Shown piece after piece: positions 49,525-57,091 of a stretch of 64,000 nucleotides of DNA. The translations under genes and the position numbers were made by a program. The notes beneath the pieces were generated by a model. The model ran no database searches. It worked only from the letters and a program-made list of their open reading frames with translations, and was not told the DNA's origin. Source of the stretch: Naasia sp. SYSU D00948 (lineage in GTDB: Bacteria > Actinomycetota > Actinomycetes > Actinomycetales > Microbacteriaceae); contig NZ_JAFMTA010000001.1 in assembly GCF_017916515.1 (NCBI RefSeq), forward strand, positions 2,593,127 to 2,657,126, written 5' to 3'. Position 1 is the stretch's first letter. The number at the start of each line of letters is the position of its first letter.

Positions 49525-51180
49525 GTGAGAGGCCACGGGGACCGTTACCGCCAGATCGCGGAGATCCTCGCGCGCCACAGTCTCGGCTTCCTCCTCGCCG
49601 TGTCCGGCCTCGATCGCCGCTTCCCCGCCCTCGGCTTGCGAGCAGGATCCCAGGACGGGCAGCGGCGGCACACCGACCCCGAGCACCTGCGTCTCGCCCT
49701 CGAGGAGCTGGGGCCCACGTTCATCAAGCTGGGCCAGATCCTCTCGACCCGCCCGGAGCTCCTTCCTCCCCAGTACATCGAGGAGCTGGCGAAGCTCCAG
49801 GACTCCGCTCCCCAGGTCCCCGGCGACGTCGTGCGGGAGCTGCTGGCCGACGAGCTCGGCCGTCCTCCCGAGGAGGTGTTCGCTTTCTTCGACCTCACCC
49901 CCCTCGCCAGCGCGTCGATCGGGCAGGCGCACGCCGCCCGGCTCGACGACGGGACGGAGGTGGTCGTGAAGGTGCGTCGGCCCGGCGTGCTCGAGCAGAT
50001 CGAGCAGGACCTCGAGATCATGCAGACTCTCGCCAAGCGGGCGGACCGCGCCTGGCGCATGGCGGCGGACTACGACCTCCCGGGCATCGTCGCGGAGTTC
50101 GCCGAGAATCTCCGGGCGGAGCTCGACTACGTGCGGGAAGGGCGGAACGCCGAGCGCTTCGCCCGGAACTTCGAGGACGAGCCCGACCTGCACATCCCCA
50201 AGGTGTTCTGGGAGACGAGCACGGCGCGCGTGCTCACCCTGGAGCGGATCCGGGGCATCAGCGTCAACGACGTCGCCGCTCTGCGGGCGGCGGGGGTGCA
50301 GCCCCGGCGCATCGCCGAGCGGGCCGCGGAGCTCGCGGCGGAGATGGTCTTCGAGGACGGCTTCTTCCACGCCGACCCGCACCCCGGCAACCTCTTCATC
50401 GAGGCGGACCAGCGCATCGGGCTCATCGACTTCGGGATGGTGGGCGAGCTCGACGACGAGCTGCGCGACCGCCTCGCGATCGTGCTCCTCGCGCTCGTCC
50501 GGCAGGATCCCCGACGGCTCGCGACCGCGCTCCTGCGGCTGGCGGTCGTTCCCCGCTCACCCGACCCGACCGCGCTCGCGGCCGACCTCGTCCCCGTCAT
50601 CGAGCTGTACCGCGGGCGGTCGATCGGCGAGGTGTCCGTGGGGAGGCTGACCCTCGAGGTGCTCACGGTGCTCCGGCGGCACCGCCTCCGCCTTCCCCCT
50701 CAGGTCGCGCTCCTGGTCAAGATGGTCACCACCGTCGAGGGAATCGGGGTCCAGCTCGACCCGGACTTCCAGCTCGGCGCCGTGCTGGGCCCCTACGCAC
50801 GACGGCTCGCGGCTCAGCGACTCTCCGTCCGCTCGCTGATGCGGCGGGTGACCGGAGCCCGGGCCGAGCTGATCGACGTCGTGGCCGACCTCCCCGAGCA
50901 GATGCGGCGGGTCCGGGAGATCCTCGACTCGGGTGGGCTCGATGTGCACCTCCGAGCCGAGGAGCTGGAGCCCCTCGTGGGCCGGATGGAGCGCGTCGGG
51001 CAGCGGCTGGTGGTGGCCGTGATCGCGAGCGCGCTGGTCCGGGGGATCGGGCAGCTGATCGCCGCCAACCCATCGCGGTGGCACTCCTGGCAGGGACCGC
51101 TGATGGGGGCCGGGATGGGGATGCTCGCCACCATGAGCACGTACCTCGCCTGGACCGCCCGCCGCCGCCGGGGGCGCTGA
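49525..51180 (+). CDS. ABC1/AarF (UbiB-like) atypical kinase
   Basis: A 551-residue ABC1-family protein. The KxGQ motif appears in PTFIKLGQILSTRPELLPPQYIEEL, the Ala-rich nucleotide loop in LASASIGQAHAARL, the VVVKVRRPGV lysine, the catalytic FFHADPHPGNLF and metal-binding IDFGMVGELDD. A C-terminal pair of membrane segments includes VVAVIASALVRGIGQLIA and GPLMGAGMGMLATMSTYLAW. Family members are ATPases or kinases that support isoprenoid-quinone and lipid metabolism at the membrane. The GTG at 49525 fits the family start, but no strong ribosome site precedes it. It is divergent from hsp20 and convergent with deacetylase copy B. Confidence 0.9.
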   Translation: MRGHGDRYRQIAEILARHSLGFLLAVSGLDRRFPALGLRAGSQDGQRRHTDPEHLRLALEELGPTFIKLGQILSTRPELLPPQYIEELAKLQDSAPQVPGDVVRELLADELGRPPEEVFAFFDLTPLASASIGQAHAARLDDGTEVVVKVRRPGVLEQIEQDLEIMQTLAKRADRAWRMAADYDLPGIVAEFAENLRAELDYVREGRNAERFARNFEDEPDLHIPKVFWETSTARVLTLERIRGISVNDVAALRAAGVQPRRIAERAAELAAEMVFEDGFFHADPHPGNLFIEADQRIGLIDFGMVGELDDELRDRLAIVLLALVRQDPRRLATALLRLAVVPRSPDPTALAADLVPVIELYRGRSIGEVSVGRLTLEVLTVLRRHRLRLPPQVALLVKMVTTVEGIGVQLDPDFQLGAVLGPYARRLAAQRLSVRSLMRRVTGARAELIDVVADLPEQMRRVREILDSGGLDVHLRAEELEPLVGRMERVGQRLVVAVIASALVRGIGQLIAANPSRWHSWQGPLMGAGMGMLATMSTYLAWTARRRRGR

Positions 51181-51232
51181 CGCCGACTCTCAGCACTCGG
51201 AATCGCGACCGGATGCGACGGAACCCGGCCGT

Positions 51233-52759
51233 TCAGCCGACGCCGGTGACGAGGGTGAGGGCGTTCCAGCCGGTGCCGATGAGGTACTGACCGGCCCAGC
51301 CGCCGGTGCCGTTCCCGGCGTACTCCCACAGCGTGCCGTCGGGACGCGCCGCCAGGACGTCCGGGTAGCCGTCGCCCGAGAAGTCGCCCGCGGAGAAGAC
51401 CTGGGTGAAGTTCTGCCAGCCGGCGCCGACCTGCCGCTGCGACCGCCAGCCCCCGAATCCGTTGCCGGAGAACAGCACCAGCGCGCCGCCCGCGGTCACT
51501 CCGAAGACATCCCGGTACCCGTCGCCGTCGAAGTCGCCGGCTTCCAGGATGTGCCGGTAGCCGGTGAACCCGGCGCCGACCTGCTGGGGGGCGAAGAACC
51601 GCCCGTTGCCGGCGCCCGCGTAGAGCCAGAGGGTGCCGTCGGACCGCCGGAGGGCCATGACATCGGAGACCCCGTCGCTCGTGAAGTCGCCCGGCGAGAA
51701 GATGGTCGAGAAGATGTCCCAGCCGGTGCCGATCTGCTGGTTGCCGGCCCATCCGCCCGCGCCGTTGGTCGAGTACATCCACAAGGAGCCGTCGGCGCTC
51801 TTGCGGTAGAGCAGTGCCGGATGGCCGTTGCCCGAGAAGTTCACGCCGAAGAACATGCTGTCGGCGATCTGCCATCCGCTGCCCACGAGCGGCTGACCCA
51901 TCCAGCCGCCGGCACCGTTGCCGAGGTAGGCCCACAGGGTGCCGTCGGGGCGCGTGGCGAGAACGTCGCCGAGCTGGTCGCCGCTGAAATCCGTGTTGAA
52001 GCCGCGCAGGCCGCTGCCGCCGTCCATTCCCACGAACACGTACCCGTTGGCGCGGTACCACTCGATGATCCGCGGCAGCGCCGCGACCGTGTTCCCCCGG
52101 TACGCCGGGGCGTCGTGGAGAAGGATGACCGGGTGCGCCTGACCGCCGATGTTGGTGGCACGGGACACGATCGCGTCGACCGCCGCCTGCGAGTAGTAGC
52201 CGGGCTGCTGGTAGTCCATGGTGTCGACGCTCCACAGCACGGCTGAGGTGCCCGTTCGCGGCATCGCGGCCAGGACGTTGGTCGTGTAGCCGCCGGGCGG
52301 CCGGAAGTAGCACGAGGTCTGTCCGGTCAGCTCGATGTGCTGTGCGGACGTCCGGTAGATCTGGTCGACGAGGTACGACACCGTCCAGCCGCCCCGCACC
52401 GCCGATGGGTAGGCGTGGTCCCACGAGTGGTTCGCGAGGAGGTGCCCGTCCGACACGATGGCGCGGGTCATGCCGGGATAGCGGGCGTCCTGGCGGCCCA
52501 CGTCGAAGAACGTCGCGCGGACGTTGTACTGCCGCAGGATCTTCAGGATCTGCGGCAGGAAGGGACCCGGCCCGTCGTCGAGGGTGAGCGCGACAGTCCG
52601 GGGGGAGGTCGCGGGCGCGGTCCGAATGAAGTCCGTCGCCGGCGGAGGGCAGGACTGGGCGGACGCCGGGGATGCGCCCACGGCGACGAGTCCGGTCGCC
52701 GCGATGCCGAGAGCGGCAGCGCTGGCGAGCAGACGGTGGACGAGCCGAGTCGGGCGCAC
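51233..52759 (-). CDS. Secreted polysaccharide deacetylase with FG-GAP/VCBS repeats (copy B)
   Basis: A 508-residue paralogue of the copy at 47072-48628, very similar along its whole length. The signal peptide ends near ASAQ. NodB motifs are TLDDGP, HSWDH, RPPGG, DTMDY (Tyr where copy A has Trp) and LLHD. Five FG-GAP-type repeats fill the C-terminal half. The GTG at 52759 lies behind the same AAGGAGGTCACC leader as copy A; the longer in-frame ATG would put that ribosome site inside the gene. Two such enzymes close together suggest a recent duplication, perhaps to widen glycan specificity or dosage. Confidence 0.9.
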   Translation of the reverse strand: MRPTRLVHRLLASAAALGIAATGLVAVGASPASAQSCPPPATDFIRTAPATSPRTVALTLDDGPGPFLPQILKILRQYNVRATFFDVGRQDARYPGMTRAIVSDGHLLANHSWDHAYPSAVRGGWTVSYLVDQIYRTSAQHIELTGQTSCYFRPPGGYTTNVLAAMPRTGTSAVLWSVDTMDYQQPGYYSQAAVDAIVSRATNIGGQAHPVILLHDAPAYRGNTVAALPRIIEWYRANGYVFVGMDGGSGLRGFNTDFSGDQLGDVLATRPDGTLWAYLGNGAGGWMGQPLVGSGWQIADSMFFGVNFSGNGHPALLYRKSADGSLWMYSTNGAGGWAGNQQIGTGWDIFSTIFSPGDFTSDGVSDVMALRRSDGTLWLYAGAGNGRFFAPQQVGAGFTGYRHILEAGDFDGDGYRDVFGVTAGGALVLFSGNGFGGWRSQRQVGAGWQNFTQVFSAGDFSGDGYPDVLAARPDGTLWEYAGNGTGGWAGQYLIGTGWNALTLVTGVG

Positions 52760-52804
52760 GGTGACCTCCTTGGGCACGCCACGTCAGTGTGGCGACCCGA
52801 GCCC

Positions 52805-52834
52805 AACCTGGCCCTTCACCAGCCCCTTTGGCAA
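52805..52834 (-). promoter_or_regulatory. Promoter of deacetylase copy B (TTGCCA-N18-CAGGTT)
   Basis: On the reverse strand TTGCCA (52834-52829) and CAGGTT (52810-52805) are 18 nt apart. The -35 context and the GGGCCAG(A/G)TTGGGC block are shared with copy A, so the promoter was duplicated with the gene. Confidence 0.55.
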
Positions 52835-53007
52835 GGACTTTGGACTGGGAGGCCGCAGATCGGTCGTTCTGCTCGCCGTTGCCGACAGCCTGTTATCCCT
52901 GTTCTTCCGCCACCTCCGGTCCGGGTCCTTCCACCGGTCCGCGTGGCGTCGGCCCGATGTCGGTGGCTGCCGTCACACTGCTTCCGAGAGCAGGCGACGA
53001 GGCCACG

Positions 53008-53307
53008 ATGAACGATCTGAACCAGATGACGACGCAGGTCCTGCAGGACTGGTGGGAGCGCTACGTCTGCCCCTCCTGCTTGTCCAAGCACCGGGACGCT
53101 GCAGGCATCTGCGGCAACCCGTGGCACTCCGTTCCCGCGGTCACGTACGAGTGCGCGGGCTCGGCGTTCTCGCCGCTGAGCATTCCCGTCACCGAGCTGC
53201 AGCAGGTGGGACCGCTGGGTGCGCCCACCGTGGCGAAGTACGGTCTCGTCTGGACGCCCGCGGCGATCGGCCGGCGACCGGAGCGGAAGACGCTCGGCTT
53301 CGTGTAG
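53008..53307 (+). CDS. Small hypothetical protein with zinc-finger-like cysteines
   Basis: A 99-residue protein. Cys21-x2-Cys24, Cys35 and His40 (YVCPSCLSKH, ICGNPWH) could bind one zinc. I recognise no family. The ATG at 53008 gives the compact form; no strong ribosome site precedes it, and an upstream in-frame ATG would extend into the promoter region of deacetylase B. Function unknown. Confidence 0.5.
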   Translation: MNDLNQMTTQVLQDWWERYVCPSCLSKHRDAAGICGNPWHSVPAVTYECAGSAFSPLSIPVTELQQVGPLGAPTVAKYGLVWTPAAIGRRPERKTLGFV

Positions 53308-53413
53308 CGCCCTAGCCGCAGGTGTCAGGAGACCAGTTCCCACGATCCTGCGCTCCCGTGCCCACCGTAGGGAACTCGGCCCGAACCTCTGACGCGCATC
53401 CGACGCGCGCCTG

Positions 53414-53442
53414 TTGACACCGAATCGGCCCCGGTCTAGCTT
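53414..53442 (+). promoter_or_regulatory. Sigma70-type promoter (TTGACA-N17-TAGCTT) of the solute-binding protein gene
   Basis: A consensus -35 (53414-53419), a 17-nt spacer and a TAGCTT -10 (53437-53442) lie about 48 nt before the GTG start. GGGAACTCGGCCCG at 53370-53383 upstream is a weak relative of the DosR-like box. Confidence 0.8.
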
Positions 53443-53489
53443 CGCGCCAGACAATCGAATCAGGCGGGAAGCCAAGAGGTGGGGCCGAC

Positions 53490-54812
53490 GTGGAGGCACT
53501 TCGCAGCCGGCAGCTGCGGTCCCGCGTCCGGCGCCGTCGCCGGTCCCTCTGCACTGCGGCCGCGGGCGCGGTCGCAGCCCTGAGTCTCACCGCCTGCGGC
53601 GTCCTCCCTGGCACAGGGGAAGCGCGTGAGCTGAGCACGCTCAGCTCACAGGCGCTCGTCGACCTCAGCCCCATCGCGGAGTCCTTCAACCAGTGGGGGC
53701 CGGATCACCTGCTGCTCGAGACGATGGCCGACGATCTGCTGCACGAGCGCATCCGGGAGGAGCTGGCCGCCGAGTCGACCTCGTTCGATGTGGTCGCCGT
53801 CGAGGGGAGCTGGCTCGCCGAGTTCGGGGAGCACCTGACGCCGCTGGACCGGCTCTACACCCCCGAGGTGCGCGAGGACCTGCTTCCCGGCGCCCTCGAG
53901 GAGGCGGAGGTGGACGGGGACTTCGTCGGCATGCCCGTCTCGGTGGACTCCGACGTCCTCTACTACCGCACGGACCTCTTCGAGGACGGGTCGGAGCAGG
54001 CCGCGTTCGAGGAGCGCTACGGCTACCCCCTGTCGCCTCCGGGGAACTGGGAGCAGTACCGCGATGTGGCCGAGTTCTTCACCCGGGACATCGACGGCGA
54101 CGGCCAGCTCGACCTCTACGGCACGGACCTCAAAGGGGGCGTCGAGACCGACTGGCTCGCGGCGGTGTCCCAGGCCGGTGCCGCGGCCCTGGTGGTCGAC
54201 GGGAACGGCGTCGTGGTGAACGACGCCGCACATGTGGCCGCCCTCGACTTCTATGCGGGCCTCCGGCGGTTCGCGCCGCCGTTCGCCCCGACCCTGGACG
54301 CGGCCGGCGCGCGCATCCTGTTCCTCCAGGGCTCCCTCGCCATGATGCGCTTCTCGGGCTCCGCCTATCCGGACATGCCGCAGAACTCGCCGGTGACCGG
54401 CAAGGTGGGGGTCGCACCGATGATCGCCGGTCCCGGAGGCGTCGCGGGCGTCCCGCGGAGCGTGTACCTCGCGGTGCCGGAGGGATCACGCAACCGGGGG
54501 ACCGGCATCGACTTCCTGCGGCACGCGTTCGAGCACGACGGTCTCCTCGTCGGCGCCCCGCCCCGCCTGCCTGCGCGGATCTCGGTGGTCGAGGCCTACG
54601 CGGACCGGGAGGGGTTCGAGCACTATGCCGCTCTGCTCACGACCCTGAGCTCGCCGGCGAGCCGGGCGGCGCCGGCGATCCCGCGGTGGCGGCAGATCGC
54701 CGACACCGTCCTTCTCCCGGTGATCCAGAGCGCGCTCGAGGGGAACCGGGACACGCAGGCCCTGCTCGACCAGGCGAAGGCGCAGATCGAGGCGATCCTC
54801 GCGCAGCCCTGA
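53490..54812 (+). CDS. Extracellular solute-binding lipoprotein (ABC sugar-type)
   Basis: A 440-residue family 1 solute-binding protein. A basic N-terminus ([10 protein letters not shown]) and the lipobox LSLTAC (Cys36) mark it as a lipoprotein. The binding-protein fold is seen in STSFDVVAVEGSWLAEFGEHLTPLD, GMPVSVDSDVLYYRTDLFE and GSLAMMRFSGSAYPDMP. Such proteins deliver sugars or similar solutes to an ABC permease, but no permease or ATPase gene is nearby, so it is an orphan. The GTG start lies in a 48-nt leader from a strong promoter. The substrate cannot be predicted. Confidence 0.88.
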   Translation: MEALRSRQLRSRVRRRRRSLCTAAAGAVAALSLTACGVLPGTGEARELSTLSSQALVDLSPIAESFNQWGPDHLLLETMADDLLHERIREELAAESTSFDVVAVEGSWLAEFGEHLTPLDRLYTPEVREDLLPGALEEAEVDGDFVGMPVSVDSDVLYYRTDLFEDGSEQAAFEERYGYPLSPPGNWEQYRDVAEFFTRDIDGDGQLDLYGTDLKGGVETDWLAAVSQAGAAALVVDGNGVVVNDAAHVAALDFYAGLRRFAPPFAPTLDAAGARILFLQGSLAMMRFSGSAYPDMPQNSPVTGKVGVAPMIAGPGGVAGVPRSVYLAVPEGSRNRGTGIDFLRHAFEHDGLLVGAPPRLPARISVVEAYADREGFEHYAALLTTLSSPASRAAPAIPRWRQIADTVLLPVIQSALEGNRDTQALLDQAKAQIEAILAQP

Positions 54813-54859
54813 CCGGCACCGTCGGGTGTCCCTGGCCGGCCCGCGGGGGCTCGTCCGGC

Positions 54860-55357
54860 TCAGGCGAGCGCCGCACAGAGGTCCGTGCTCGTCCCCGAGG
54901 TCCGCTGCAGCGTGAAGACTCCGGCAGCGTCGATCGTGAACTCGATGCGACCCGCGTACAGCGTCGTCGTCGGACCGGCGGGGACGTCCGTCGGGAACAG
55001 GATCAGCACGACGTGCCCGGAGGCCACGACGGTCTGGGTGCCGTCGGGGTGATACGTCACCCGCTGCGCTGCCCCACGGAATGCGAGGACCAGGGACTCG
55101 CCGGTTTCGGCGTTGATGAAGGTCAGGTCGTCGCCCCGGCCGGTGACGAGCGTCCTCACGATGTTCCCGTCCTCGTCGAAGAAGTCGCGGGTCCGAGCAT
55201 TCCCGCCCTCGATCTCGACGGTGACGGCGAACTCGCAGGCGACTCCCGCCGGGAAGTCGACGACGACGTCCTGCGCTCGAGCAGGAGCGGCGCCTCCGGC
55301 GACGAGTGCGGCGGCGAGGGCGACCGTCGTGGCGGCCGTCCTGGCTCTGTGGTTCAT
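54860..55357 (-). CDS. Secreted protein of unknown function
   Basis: A 165-residue exported protein. The signal peptide (TAATTVALAAALVAGGAAPARAQ) is followed by a mature domain rich in beta-strand patterns (FPAGVACEFAVTVEIEGG, RRDDLTFINAETGE-like segments) with two cysteines, one near each end. Similar small actinobacterial exported proteins are only known as hypothetical. GGAGGAGG before the ATG at 55357 fixes the start. A DosR-like palindrome lies 60 nt upstream. Confidence 0.75.
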   Translation of the reverse strand: MNHRARTAATTVALAAALVAGGAAPARAQDVVVDFPAGVACEFAVTVEIEGGNARTRDFFDEDGNIVRTLVTGRGDDLTFINAETGESLVLAFRGAAQRVTYHPDGTQTVVASGHVVLILFPTDVPAGPTTTLYAGRIEFTIDAAGVFTLQRTSGTSTDLCAALA

Positions 55358-55417
55358 GGATGCCTCCTCCTTCGGATGGACGCGGCCAGTGAAGACCTGC
55401 CGGTCGCGGGGGTCCCA

Positions 55418-55431
55418 GGGCCGATGGTCCC
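55418..55431. promoter_or_regulatory. DosR-like box GGGCCGATGGTCCC
   Basis: It matches the GGGACC-WW-GGTCCC form at 12 of 14 positions and lies 60 nt before the secreted-protein start on the reverse strand. A further GGGTCCC half-site adjoins it at 55410-55416. Confidence 0.45.
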
Positions 55432-55568
55432 GCTCCGGCCCGTTCGCCGACGCTCGCGAGGCGTGCGCCGCGGCTCGGGATCCGCCGGCTGGGCGGTGTC
55501 GGATGGAGCCCGTACGATCAGGACGGCGGGAGGCCGGACCCGCTCCTCGACCAAGGAGCCCGAACGCC

Positions 55569-56159
55569 ATGCCCTCTTCCTCGGAGCCCGCGATACCCGC
55601 CGGCCGAGCCGGGCGGTCCTGCGTCGCCGACTCGTGCGGGCGGACGGTCCCGGCCGACGGCCCGCTCGGTCTGTGCGACGTGCACCTCGCGATCGCGGCC
55701 GCCTGGGTGGAGGAGACCGACGGTCGGACGGACCTGCTGCCGTCGCCGTGCCGGCTCTGCGGCTCCCGGCTCGGCGTGCGCTATCCGTCGGGCTGGCTCT
55801 GCGCGATCTGCGAGTGGCGGGTGGGCGACACGGTCGACGAGGAGCTCCCGCCTCCGCGGGTCGACGTCGTCTATTACCTCCGGTACGAGGACCGCGTGAA
55901 GATCGGGACGTCCGCCAACCCGCGCCAGCGGCTCTCGCGCATCCGCCACCAGGAGCTGCTCGCCTTCGAGCGAGGGGGCCGTTCGATCGAGCAGCGACGC
56001 CATGCGCAGTTCGCGGAGGACCGCTACACCCCGGCCTCGGAGTGGTTCCGGCTGTCGCCTGTGATCCTCCGTCATCTCGAGGTGCTGGGCGCCGGCGCCC
56101 AGGACCCGTGGGAGCTGCACGCGCGATGGGTCAGCGAGGCTCTCGCCCTGCGCGGGTAG
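55569..56159 (+). CDS. GIY-YIG (T5orf172/MUG113-type) nuclease-like protein with zinc fingers
   Basis: A 196-residue protein. Two N-terminal zinc-binding clusters (Cys18, Cys23, Cys36, His39; and Cys61, Cys64, Cys78, Cys81) lead to a GIY-YIG domain of the T5orf172/MUG113 branch: VVYYLRYEDRVKIGTS (100-115), Arg121 in NPRQRLSRI, and a late Glu in SEWFRL. Enzymes of this fold cut DNA; this branch is mostly uncharacterised and occurs in phages and mobile DNA. AAGGAG lies 9 nt before the ATG. It converges with another nuclease gene, 3 nt apart. Confidence 0.8.
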   Translation: MPSSSEPAIPAGRAGRSCVADSCGRTVPADGPLGLCDVHLAIAAAWVEETDGRTDLLPSPCRLCGSRLGVRYPSGWLCAICEWRVGDTVDEELPPPRVDVVYYLRYEDRVKIGTSANPRQRLSRIRHQELLAFERGGRSIEQRRHAQFAEDRYTPASEWFRLSPVILRHLEVLGAGAQDPWELHARWVSEALALRG

Positions 56160-56162
56160 CGG

Positions 56163-56987
56163 TCAGCGCGCGTAGGCGTCGACGAGCAGTGGACCGCGGA
56201 TCGCCCGGAGCTCGTCGAGGATCGCGTCGCAGGTCCGGCGGGTGATCCCGGACAGCTGGAGGTCGTGCGGGCCGAGCTTCTCCAGGCGGCCGGTGCGGAT
56301 CCGCATGACCTCCCAGCCGGCCGACCGGAGGGCGCGGTCCTTCCGCCTATCGGCGTCCTCCCGCTGGCCCACGTGCTCGAGGCCGTGCCGCCCCGTGCTG
56401 TCGTACTCGATCGCGACACGCAGCTCGGGAAGCAGGATGTCCGGCCACACCTCCAGGTGGTCGAAGAAGGGCCGGCGCACCCGGACCGCGTTCAGCCCGG
56501 GGGTGAAGGCGAGCCGATCGGCGAGGTCGCTGCGCAGCCGCGCCTCGACCGCGGACGCCGGCTTCGGCGCGCACTCGCTGAGGAACGGCTCGCCCACGGG
56601 GAGGTCGGGCGTGCGCGGGCACAGGTCCAGGCGCCGCCGCTCGGGCGGGACCGCCGGAGCCTGTGCGGGGCGAACCGACCGGGGACGCGCCGCCGCGAGG
56701 CAGTCGGGGCACCACACCGAGCGGCGCCGCTCCCGCCCGGGCCGGTTCCGCTGCTCGTCGGGGGTCGCCACGAAGATGTGGCCGGCGTCGCACTGCCACT
56801 GGAGCAGCACCTCGGCGGCCGGCGGGATCTGGCTCAGCACGATCCCGCCGTTGAGCTCCGGGTGGTACTGCCGGATCAGGACGGGGAACGGCGCCCACGC
56901 CTCCCGGTACGTGCCGACCGCGTAGGGCACGTCGACGCCGCGGGAGAACTGCCGCCTCGCCCACCACGCGCCGACCGGTTCCGCCAT
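56163..56987 (-). CDS. Zinc-ribbon plus VSR/DUF559-like PD-(D/E)XK endonuclease
   Basis: A 274-residue protein. A zinc-ribbon treble clef (Cys66, His70, Cys93, Cys96: WQCDAGHIF and VWCPDC) is followed by a VSR-type PD-(D/E)XK nuclease domain: Glu149, Asp183 in [21 protein letters not shown], and [18 protein letters not shown]. Such proteins are related to very-short-patch-repair and DUF559 nucleases; the target is unknown. The ATG at 56987 sits 6 nt after TACGGT (56999-56994 on the reverse strand), a leaderless-type start. Confidence 0.82.
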   Translation of the reverse strand: MAEPVGAWWARRQFSRGVDVPYAVGTYREAWAPFPVLIRQYHPELNGGIVLSQIPPAAEVLLQWQCDAGHIFVATPDEQRNRPGRERRRSVWCPDCLAAARPRSVRPAQAPAVPPERRRLDLCPRTPDLPVGEPFLSECAPKPASAVEARLRSDLADRLAFTPGLNAVRVRRPFFDHLEVWPDILLPELRVAIEYDSTGRHGLEHVGQREDADRRKDRALRSAGWEVMRIRTGRLEKLGPHDLQLSGITRRTCDAILDELRAIRGPLLVDAYAR

Positions 56988-57022
56988 GCCGGAACCGTAA
57001 CCCCAGCCACCCACACGTCCGG

Positions 57023-57036
57023 GGGACGTTGGCCCC
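57023..57036. promoter_or_regulatory. DosR-like box GGGACGTTGGCCCC
   Basis: It matches the GGGACC-WW-GGTCCC form at 12 of 14 positions, 55 nt before the DUF4389 start. Confidence 0.45.
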
Positions 57037-57091
57037 TGACGCCCGGGCGCGCCCACCGCGAGCATCGGACGCTTCGGGAAGGGGAGACGTC

